From assembly GCA_023430365.1 (NCBI GenBank), contig JAEZAS010000387.1, forward strand, positions 1 to 46,294: a DNA stretch of 46,294 bases. The letters run 5' to 3'. This DNA is from Planctomycetota bacterium. Its GTDB lineage: Bacteria; Planctomycetota; Planctomycetia; Pirellulales; Pirellulaceae. Below, in pieces: positions 8,801-17,300 of the stretch (positions within the stretch are counted from its first letter, which is position 1; the number at the start of each line of letters is the position of its first letter). Position numbers and translations under genes: made by a program. The notes below the pieces were generated by a model, which was given only the letters and a program-made list of their open reading frames with translations, was not told the DNA's origin and did not search any database.

Positions 8801-10907
8801 TGCCGTTGTCGACGCTCAGCGTGATCTGCACGCCGCCTGAGATGTCGGCGTCGACATCGGTCACGGTGATTCCCGTGACGTCGAGCGTTTCCTCTTCGAG
8901 GACCTCGAACGTCGGAGTCGCGATATTCAGGACCGGTTTGTCGTTGACCGCCGCGATCGCGAAGTTGAGCGACTTGGTGTCGCTGAGTGCGGGCAAGCCT
9001 TGTCCCGCCGGGCCGTTGCCCAGATCGTTGACGGTGAGCGTGATCGACGCGTTGCCGTTGGTCTCGGCGTTCGGGGTGTAGATCAGCCCGTTGAGGGCCG
9101 CGTTGATCTCCGAGAGCGAGCCCTGGAACGTGATGTTGCCGGTTCCGTTGCCGGTCAGGCTGTCGAGGCCTGTCGTGCTGCCCAAGGTGAGCGTGCCGAG
9201 CGTCGAGGTCAGGGTGACGCTGAGATTGGCAGTGCCGGCGTCGACATCGACCACCGATATGCCGTTGATGACCACCGGCGTGTCTTCGACAACGGCGGGG
9301 GCGGTCGGCAGGATGATAATCGGGGCATCGTTCACCGGGTTGACCGTCACGTTCACGGTGCCGACATCGGTGTACTCGACCGAATTGATCACCGTCCGAG
9401 CGACGTAGGTGAACGAGGTGGTGCCGTAGAAGTCGGGGGCCGGGGTGAAGACAATCGAGTTGCCTTGAATCTGGGCCGTTCCCTGGGCGCCGGAGGTGTT
9501 CACGCTCTGAATCGTGATCGTGCCGCCGGGCGGGGTGGTCGTGTCGTTGGCCAGGACCGGAATGGTGACCGCCTGACCCTCGGTCGTGGTGACGTTGTCG
9601 GTGGCAGCCGCCAGCTTCTCGGTGACGATGATGAAGGCCGGGGTGCCGTCGAGCGGGCTGGTCGGGTGATTGCGGTAGACGCCGATTTCTTCCGGATCGA
9701 CTCGCAGCTTGGAGGTGTCTTGCGTGCTGGCGTAGACGAGCGTCTCGTGAGCCGAAATGACGCTCTCGATGTCGTCGATGAAGTCGACGCGGCCAGCCTC
9801 TTTGACGTTCATCCGCACGCGGGCGAATTCGATCGCGGCGGTCGTGCCTGGCAGGAAAATCTGGCCGACAGCTCCGACATCGTCGAAGCGATCCGGCAGC
9901 AGGTTGGCCGAGGGGCTGTTGTTGTACCGGAAGCCGTTGGGCAGGGCGAAGTCGGTCAGGAAGGCGTTGCGGAACGCGTCGGGATCGGTGTCGACGCCCT
10001 TCACCGCTTCGGTGACGGTGACTGACATTGTCCCGACGCCGCCCGTGAGTCCGCTGCCGTTGCCGGTCATCTCGGGAACGTCAACGTCCCCCCAAACGCC
10101 CTTGAACTTGACCCCATACCGGACCTGTCCGCCGCTGGAAGCGGAAAAGACTTCGATGTCGTCCGGCCCGATGTTGGGCAGGGCAACCAGCGCATCCCGA
10201 ATCTTGGTGTGTGTGTCGGTGGCCTGATCGTTGTAGTCAATGGCCGCGGTCGTTTGGCCGTTGAATGTCAGTGTGAACGAGCCGCCGGACGGGAAACCGT
10301 TGATGTTGATGTACTGAATTTCGTTGACGTACACATCGACGAGCGACGTATCGAGCTTGATGTCGATGTAGGCCGCAAACACACCTGGCCCACCGGGACG
10401 AGCGTCGTCGACCTTCATGACCAGTTCAAAGTCCTGGCCTTCTTCGATCGTGGCGATCGGCGTGTCGGTGCCGACCAGCACCGGGTAGATGTAGTAGCGG
10501 ACAACGTCGTTGGCGCCTTCGCCTTCCGCGTTCAGATCATTGATGACGATCAGCGCGTCGATCGGCGTGATGTTGCCGTCGTTGTTGACGTCGTACATGA
10601 ACTGCGGCTGCGAGCCTTCCCCTTCGGCGCCGCTGGCGGCTTGACGCTCCAGCAGGTTGTACGAGCCGTTGGTGTTGAGCTCATTGATCACCACGAGGGC
10701 GTCGAGCGGGGCGACCATCCCGTCCTGGTTGACGTCGCTGCGGGTGAGCGCGTTCCAGTAGGGGCTCATGAAGTCGCCCGCCATCATGTGGCGGCTTTCG
10801 AGGCGTTCGGTGAGCAGGGCTCGACGGACCGGGCGGTCGTGAGCGGCCAGAAAAGCCGAGCGGCGCTTGTCGTTGGAGGGGCGAAGACGACGGCGGAGCT
10901 GTTTCAT
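5835..10907 (-). CDS. giant secreted protein with N-terminal dockerin-like repeats and tandem cadherin/VCBS-like domains
   Basis: Predicted surface or extracellular protein of 1690 residues. The first 45 residues are very basic and end in LESRHMMAGD, a form of the LExRxLLA word seen at the N-termini of large planctomycete proteins. No ordinary hydrophobic signal peptide is visible. Two dockerin type I-like calcium loops follow (DVNQDG near 58, DVNNDG near 106, each with a DALxVIN helix). Residues about 470-1415 are tandem beta-sandwich domains joined by VNDAP-type linkers and containing NDTDxDxGDTL and DGSFSYDP words, as in cadherin-like or VCBS repeats. An SdrD B-like domain (GYVYIDKTTTA onward, about 1417-1510) precedes the C-terminus. 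The ATG at 10907 has AGGA about 12 nt upstream. Adhesion or envelope structure is inferred; ligands are unknown. Confidence 0.88.
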   Translation of the reverse strand: MKQLRRRLRPSNDKRRSAFLAAHDRPVRRALLTERLESRHMMAGDFMSPYWNALTRSDVNQDGMVAPLDALVVINELNTNGSYNLLERQAASGAEGEGSQPQFMYDVNNDGNITPIDALIVINDLNAEGEGANDVVRYYIYPVLVGTDTPIATIEEGQDFELVMKVDDARPGGPGVFAAYIDIKLDTSLVDVYVNEIQYININGFPSGGSFTLTFNGQTTAAIDYNDQATDTHTKIRDALVALPNIGPDDIEVFSASSGGQVRYGVKFKGVWGDVDVPEMTGNGSGLTGGVGTMSVTVTEAVKGVDTDPDAFRNAFLTDFALPNGFRYNNSPSANLLPDRFDDVGAVGQIFLPGTTAAIEFARVRMNVKEAGRVDFIDDIESVISAHETLVYASTQDTSKLRVDPEEIGVYRNHPTSPLDGTPAFIIVTEKLAAATDNVTTTEGQAVTIPVLANDTTTPPGGTITIQSVNTSGAQGTAQIQGNSIVFTPAPDFYGTTSFTYVARTVINSVEYTDVGTVNVTVNPVNDAPIIILPTAPAVVEDTPVVINGISVVDVDAGTANLSVTLTSTLGTLTLGSTTGLDSLTGNGTGNITFQGSLSEINAALNGLIYTPNAETNGNASITLTVNDLGNGPAGQGLPALSDTKSLNFAIAAVNDKPVLNIATPTFEVLEEETLDVTGITVTDVDADISGGVQITLSVDNGILTLAGGTGVDVQGSGTSTVVVTGPVAGAVNVNTILAGLQYTPDEDFFDFETLSIEVSDLGHTGPIVETASGEIEIDVQAAVRPRARIDRVDVPEDSTAVDIDVLDNDFVTNDDNADPLDDATPILLGVFDSNNDLVDSGTVVFDEGTVEIVGSQLRFTPAADFDGVFEFSYQMTDSENELNTDAYSTGTVRITIVNLNADAPVAVNDEFSTTEDAVLATGNLIANDTDPDTGDTLSAVAETVTSALGATITINADGSFSYDPSTSTDLQALATGEQELDTFVYTVRDVLGATSVGTVEVTVTGVNDAAVGVASQHTVDEDELLTVDAPGVLAGVTDVDTPVGSLTAVLDNDVANGTLILNADGSFTYEPNDNFFGTDSFTFRVDDGETLSAPVTVTINVTGVNDAPVASADPSYSTNEDIPLVISTRAAGVLGNDTDLETQNTLTAVLKTQPASGNLQLNSNGTFTYTPAANFNGVVTFTYAAFDGELESNEVTVTITVDAVNDAPVGVADSYTGASEDSVFTVDPIDSVLDNDTDADIDNGEADAIEAVATTVTSAKGATVTINTDGSFSYDPTSSAQLQALAEGATTTDTFTYTVRDLAGAASTATVTITITGANDAPVANDDSFGAIANVPKTVNVLTNDTDVDTGDTRTIQSVSDPVVAGATVTFNANGEITYTAPAGYEGADSFTYTIVDSNGETSTATVNVTVQNFLPTDISGYVYIDKTTTAQPGGNGQRETGERGVANVTVVLSSPTGVDMFGNPFTPIPATTDANGYYVFNDVVPGNYVITQVQPEHLRDGLETATETEYARLVAGQNNKIYVDLPQLGAADGNVENNNFAELGIDATTLDNSAGLLQEMLASSSQNGLVASTNRAGQDFWFWALNNWSGLTSVDIQLSSNLASLTLTATINGATKTTTINQQPNSLGGRFRILGYTDEGGYLIRIDGKASDFQWAAVQQPAGEGEGGDADAQYLNSVDQVLAEQSWA

Positions 10908-11130
10908 AAAAGGTTTTCCTGCCTCGAAGCAGTTTTTGCGGGTGCCTGCAAGCACGGATCTGGACTTACAAGGTGCAAGGGTCGCGGTCAGGCTTGCGGC
11001 CTGTGCCGATAGTTCAGTCGTGCAATTGCCTCTGGAGACGTAACGTTAGACTTCGTAAGAGCTTGGGAGTTCCGGTTCCCGCTCTGGAAGCCGGCCGATC
11101 AGGGGGACTGGCCGGACGAATTACTGGTCC

Positions 11131-11170
11131 AGCCTAGTCAGGTAAAAAATCCATTGCAACGAATTTGCGC
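11131..11170 (-). promoter_or_regulatory. predicted promoter region of the 1690-aa surface protein gene, with a conserved upstream block
   Basis: On the minus strand GCGCAAATTCGTTGCA (11170 to 11155) runs into a -35-like TTGCAA (11159 to 11154), then 17 nt, then a weak -10-like TAGGCT (11136 to 11131). The 16-nt block matches 15 of 16 positions upstream of the 3646-aa gene. Further upstream both also share an ATCGG word and GGGCTTAA. Conservation supports a regulatory role even though the -10 element here is poor. The leader would be about 215 nt. Confidence 0.5.
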
Positions 11171-11192
11171 AACCCGATAGCTTTTTTTAAGC

Positions 11193-11212
11193 CCGAGCAT
11201 GGTCATGCTCGG
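11193..11212. repeat. perfect palindrome upstream of the surface protein promoter
   Basis: CCGAGCATG, GT, CATGCTCGG: two 9-nt arms with a 2-nt centre, about 35 bp upstream of the predicted -35 element. The A/T run lies on the wrong side for a terminator on either strand. It could be an operator for a dimeric regulator. It is not found upstream of the second giant gene, so it is not part of the shared block. Confidence 0.5.
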
Positions 11213-11310
11213 AATCTTTGACGCAATCGGGCTTCCGTGCGTTCCCCGTTCCTTCCGGACAAGCCGCACAAACGGCTCCGCCAAACGGAGGGGGATGTTT
11301 CGTAGGTCCT

Positions 11311-11348
11311 AAAAAAAGGCGCCGCTGAGGGATTCCCCCAGCGGCGCC
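11311..11348 (-). terminator. rho-independent terminator of the 3646-aa surface protein gene
   Basis: Perfect 10-bp arms GGCGCCGCTG (11318-11327) and CAGCGGCGCC (11339-11348) enclose an 11-nt loop. Seven A at 11311-11317 become a U tract on the minus strand. It lies 15 nt beyond the stop codon of the giant gene, and separates it from the next minus-strand gene, so the two giants are probably transcribed independently. Confidence 0.88.
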
Positions 11349-11363
11349 TTCGTGAAGCCGTTC

Positions 11364-14300
11364 TTAGGCGTCGTCGCCGTCCTCGAGGTTGTAGGCAAGG
11401 ATGGCGATCAGGTCGTCTTCCTGGTCCTCGTTCTCGCCCAGGACGTTGAACAGTTCGTCACTGTTCCACGAATCGTTGTCGACCGGAGCCAGGCCCGAGT
11501 CGGCAGCGAAGAACTCGTCCGCAACCAGGCCGGCGTCCACCACACTCTCCTTCTCCTCGATGACGATGCTGCTTGAGGCATAGGTCGTCGTGGGGATCGA
11601 CGAGGCGTAGCCTTCCCCTTCGCCCGACGGGCCGATGGGATTGTCGTTCAGCCAGGTGATGATCACCAGGGCGTCGAAGTTGGTCAGGAACCGGTCGCCG
11701 TCGACATCGACATAGCGAGCGTTCGGCACCGTACCGGCATCAGGCAGTTCCGCATTGGGCAGCGGGATGCCGTTGGGGTACAGATTCGACGGATAGATCG
11801 GGCCCAACTGGTTCAGGAAGTTGATGACGATCAGGGCGTCGAGCGCGGTGATGAAACCATCGCCGTTCACGTCGCGGCTGAAGGCGTCGTTTTCGCCGTC
11901 GTCCGCCGGGTTCTGGAAGGGAGAACCACTGATCGTGATCGCGTAGTCTTCCACTTCGCCGTCCGGAGCCTCATCGCTCGGCGACGAGATCCCAGCGCTG
12001 GAGTACCGCAACCGCAGGGCGCTGGCTCCGAGCGTGGCGGCAGGCATCGTGAACGTCACCGTTTGCGCCGTGGGGCTGCCGGTAATGGCGCCGCTGGCGT
12101 CGGCGATGTACTCGTCGACGTCGAAATCGCCGTCGCCGTTCAAGTCGATCCAGACGTCGAGATGGCCGTCCATCAGCGCCAGGATGTTCATCGTCGACGT
12201 GAGGCCAGGATTCAACTCGAGCCCCGCCAGACCGCCCGCCAGGCCATCGTCGTCGTCCAGACCAACCGGCTGCGGTCCAGGCTCGGCCGAGACGCCTTGG
12301 CCGAGGTAGAGGTCGCTGGCCAGCAGGTGCCGGGCGATCTGATACGTGTCGGGAAGGTCGCTGTAGTCGTACGGCGTGCCGATGTAGATCGTGAAAATCG
12401 TGGAGCCGTCCTGCCGGTTCGGCAGGATGGTGTTGCCCGCGAGATCCTTGACGCCGGTGGCTACCGTGTTGTCGACGGTGATGACGTAGAGCGATTCGTC
12501 GTTCCAAGTGCCCGAGGCCGGCAGGAACGTCACTTCATCCGTGTTCGGGTTGTAGATGAACGAGTAGTCGGTGCCGAGCACCAACGGCACGCCGTTCTCG
12601 GTCAGAACGAACTGGTCGGGATTCACCGCCAGGTCGTCGATGCCGATGCCGGTGTCTCGCAGCTTGAGGACAAACCGCGGAATCGGCGGAGTGCCGCTGA
12701 TCACGACGTCGTTCAGATCGGTGTTGCGGTCGAGGCCGTCACCGTCGTTGTCGAGGGGATGAATCAGGTTGACGAACGAACCGATGAAGTCGGCCCGCTC
12801 GATGGCTCCGCGATCCTTGACGATCTGGTTGCCCTGACCCGGGGTTGGGTTTTGGGTGGTGTCGTCGAGACGCTTCTGGCCGTACATGTCGTATTCCGGC
12901 GCCAGGATGGGCGAATCCGGAATGCCAAGCTCGCGAATGACGGCCCGATAGCTGGGCCGCTCGCCGAGGGAGTTGAGCGAACTGTCGATCGCCCGCGAGC
13001 CGCTGGCAAGGTAGAAGTTGCGCGTGCTCGGGTTGACGAACAGCGGTTCGTTGGCGGCCAGGACGAGGGCGTCGCTGCCGCGAGTGCCGTCGCTGATATT
13101 GCCTTGGAACAGGTTGAAACCAACCACCGTCTTTTGCTGCGCCGTCGAGTTGTCGATGCCGATGCCGACCGCGGCGTTGGCAATGATGTTGTTCAGCACC
13201 GTCGGAGCGGCGTTGTCGGTGATCTGGATGCCCACGCCGGTCGGCGTGAGGCCGCCGTAAACCGTGTTGTTGAGGATTCGGCCGAAGGGCGAAGCCGCGA
13301 CCGGTTGTCCGGCCACGTTCGGGTCGCCGCTGAAGCGAATGCCGGCGGTTCCGTAGCCGCCAATCGTGTTGTTCACGATGGCGACGCCGGGCACCAGGTT
13401 GTCGACGTTCGGGACCGTGAGCTTACGCACCGAGCCCTGGAACGGGAGGTTGTTGCCCGCGATGTTGCGTGGCGCGGCATCGACCAGGATGCCGACCAGC
13501 AACGAATCGGTAATCAGGTTCTGCTCGATCTGGATGTGACCCTGATCCCGCCACTGATTTTCGTCGCCGCGAGTTCCCGATCCAACTTGAGCGCCGTTGG
13601 AGAAAGTGACATTGTCGATCCAGCCGCGGTCGCCGCCGCTGGCTCCTGCGTCGTCTTTCACAAAGTGCCAGCGGAAGTTGTGGACACCAGCGGTGACCGG
13701 GAACGATACCTGCTGGCCGGGGTTGAGGCCGGTAATCAATGACCGGAGTTGGCCGTCGATGTAGAACTCGAGGCGATCGCCGAAGGCGGCGTCCACGCCC
13801 CAATCGAACGTGATGGTGCCAGCGCCAACGTCGGCAGTCAGTTCGAGTGTCGAGGCCTCGTTGTCACCGATGCCACCCGATTCGGCGCGGAACTCGCCGG
13901 GAGCGTACTCCACAACCGTCCATGGGGCCTCGTGGAAGTGAGCCCAACGCAGGTTGCTGAACACGCCGGTCTCGAAGTCCTGCACCGGCAGCGGAGCCGC
14001 TTCTCGCACGTCCTGCACCAGACGCGTGTTGGTGTCATACGTGTAGCCCAGCCCGATCGCCGGCGAGCCCGCCGAGCCATTCCAGCCATGGTCGCCGCCA
14101 CGGCGGATTTCGAGCTGATAACTGCCGGCCAGCACTTCGTTGGGCGTGGGAGCCAAGTGGGCTGGAGCAACCGGAGCCGGCTGTGCGAAGAACGTGGTCA
14201 ATCCGGCCGAAGCGCCCGTGGCCATTTCGCCACGCTCGGCAAAGCCGACAATCAGATCGTCGATCGCGAAACCGCCGAACTGGTTGCGAGCCCCGCGTTC

Positions 14301-17300
14301 GGGATGGCTGTCATCGCCGAACGAATCTTCGAACGCAGCGGCGCCGGTGACGCCCGAAGTGCTGAAGTCGAAGCGGAATTTCAGGTTCGAGGCGCCGGCA
14401 TAGTCGGAAAGATCGACACGAGCCTGTCGCCAGGAGCCGACGTCGTACAGTTCCTGAATGTCCTGCCGCTCGTTCCCCGGCAACTCGCTGCCCGAAGTCG
14501 ACTTGAACGTTGTGAGTTCGCCTTCCAGGGAGGTCGTCTGCGGATCGTCCAGCACCGCATTGTTGGTGGCGATCAGCTCCCAGGTGACGCCGTTGTCGCG
14601 CGAGACGTACACACGGGCGCTGTCCCGCATGCGGCCTTCGTTGTCGTTGCGATCTTCGGTCTGGAGCCAGTAGTTGAAGTAGAAGGTCGGCTTGTCTGTG
14701 CGGCTATAGCCCGCCAGGCTGAAGCCATCGGTTACCAGCGATCCTTTGGCCCCACCCAGGAAGTTGTAGGTGTTGGGGATGGTGGGATTGGTCGACAGGC
14801 TGCGTTGGAACTGTTCCTCCATGATGCCCATCTGCCGGTTCAGGTTGCCGTTAGGACCTCCGTAGGTGTAGTAGGTGTTGCCAGCCTGATTCCAGGGCTC
14901 GAAGCCGAAGTACATGCTGGTGCCGCCTTCGGTCGCTCCCCGGCTGTTGTCCGGAGCAGCGTTCACGCCGTGGCCTGCCTCCAAGCGACGATAGAGCGTC
15001 GGGTGCCACAGATTGAAGTCCAGCGGCGAGAAGGCAAGACCTGCCGAACCGGCAATCGAAACGCTCGTCGCATCGTTCTCGAAGATCGCCTGCACGACAC
15101 CGTTGGTGTCGAACGCCATCAACTGGCCGTTCGAGGTCGTGGCAAACAGCAGGTTGGAGTAGGCGCCGCTGTTCAGATTTTGCGGACCCACCGTCAAGCC
15201 GGTGAAGCTGACACCCGGGAACGTGGTGATCGGAGTTGCTGCACCGCTGCTAAGGCTGATTCGATAGAAGCCACCATTGGCGCTCACGCCGTACATGACA
15301 CCGTCCAGGTGGGCCATGCCCGTCGTGGCGGAAATCGTGCCGGTGCCACCAGTCAGGTTGAACTGCTGCGTGGCGCCAGGACCTGTAACCGCCGCCGCCC
15401 CGTTGCCCTGCGTGAGCGTGGCCGTAACCAGGCTGCTGGCGAGAGGATGGTTCTGGATTGCGCGGATGATGTCTTGGGCCGACGACGGGCTGCCGCCTGC
15501 GAGTTGGATCGTCCCAGCCGCGGCTCCAGGGCCGATATTGGCGGCGGGATCGCCCGTGAAGCTGACGTTGATCAGGGCGCTCGCCGCGGCATTGTTGTTG
15601 AGAGCCGTCGCCAACTGCTGGGCAGTGACGTTCGCGCTGTCGAGAACGATATTGATGGTCGAACCGTTGACCGACACGCTGGCGCCGTTGGCCACGTTCG
15701 CCTGCTTCGTGATCACCAGCTGAATATTGTTGCCGGCGGGTCCAGGATTGTCGGCGACAAACTGGAAGTTGACCGAGCCGACCGTCATCGCCGCCTGAGC
15801 GGTCGAGACGTCGGTATTCAGCGTGATATTGATGATCGGCGTGGCGGGAGCCGTGTTGTCCACATCCACGAAAACCGGCTGGCCAGCGCCCAGAGTATCT
15901 TGCGTGATGTTGATCGAAATGCCGTCGCCAGCGGTGCCGGGCGTGTTCGACACGAAGCCGACGCGCGAGACGCCGAAATTGGCCACGCCGCTTGAAGCGG
16001 TGGCAGCCGTGATCGGCTGCACGCGGCGACCGAGCGGGCCGGTGCCATCGCGGACGTTGCCCGTGTTCGGATCGGCGCGATAGAGGTAGGAAACGCTGCC
16101 GCCGAGAGCGGCGTTGCTCGTCACGGCAAAGTACAGCTCGTAGGCGCTCGTGTAATTGTTCCCCGTGAACGCCAGGGCGCCGACGTCGGGCGCGCCGATC
16201 AGGTCGATATCGGTATTTCCCTGCGGCGGATCGGCGATGCCGTCGTTGCCGCGCGAGATCCACGAGTTCGTGGTCGGGTCGAGCTCGACGAGTTGGCCGG
16301 CCGTCGTGTTGTTGTTGAGGACATAACGGTAGCCGAAGAGGCGACCGTCGTTCCGCATCACCAGGTCGCGGATTTCGGACATGCCGCCGTACTGACCCAC
16401 TTCCGTGTCGCCCGTGAACGGATCGACCTGCCGCACCCCGTCGCCGCTCGTCGTGAAGAGAACGGCATCCGACAGGTTGAACGTGTTGATGTGGGTCGCA
16501 AGAGTTTGGATGTTGGTGATGTCGATCAGCCGGGCCCCTGCGCCTTGGGCGAGACCACTGCCGTTGGTGTAGCCGATGTGGTCTTCGACGATGCGGCGGA
16601 CCGAGTTGATCGGCTCCAGGCGAATCAGCGGGCTGGCCGCGTTGGCTTGGAACTGAGCGTTCAGGGCGGTTGGCAGGCGGCGATTCGACGAGATGGCAAC
16701 GTAGTAGCGGCGGGTCTGCGGGTTAGGCAGCCCGGCGGTTCCCGCCGAACCGGCCGGCAGTTGGGCCGTGCCGATGTAAGGATCGAGCTTGCCGAACGAA
16801 CCGCGAGCCAGATCGTCGGCGTCGAGTCCCTGGCCGGCTCCCGGCTGATCGTCGGCGATGTCGGAATCGCGACCGATGTAGATCAACTGGCCGGCGTCGT
16901 TGAATACCGAGATGGTGGTGTCGGGCCGGGAGAGACCGTCGGCGTAGTCGATGTCGAACATTGCCGAGATGGTCTTGGCCGCGTCGCTGACATCGCCGAT
17001 CACCTGGAGGAAGTCGTAGTCAAGATCGAAGCTGTAGAAGTCGATATCGCCGGCGCCGCTCAGCGAACCCGCGACGCTAATGGTGCCGCGATCGCTGGTG
17101 AGCAAGTTGCCCAAGTACTGGGCGTTGGCGAAGGCGTCGTTCGGAGTGGTCGATTCGGTCGATTCACCGGCGAGCGGCGAATGATACGGCAGACCGATTA
17201 CCTCGATGCCGTTGGTCGCGTAGCGGATATCCGAATAACGGACGGTGGACCCCGGCTTGTTGTCGACCTGCCGGACGCGGACCTGCAGGCGATACTCGCC

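Noticed and set aside
5847..8840. Plus-strand open frame of 997 codons opposite the 1690-aa surface protein gene
   Set aside because: Its product is rich in R, G, V and D with no domains, and it mirrors the codon periodicity of the real gene. The minus-strand frame has recognisable domains, a ribosome-binding site and a terminator.
11193..11212. Palindrome read as a terminator
   Set aside because: The T/A run lies before the stem on the plus strand and turns into an A run after it on the minus strand, so neither direction gives stem plus U tract.
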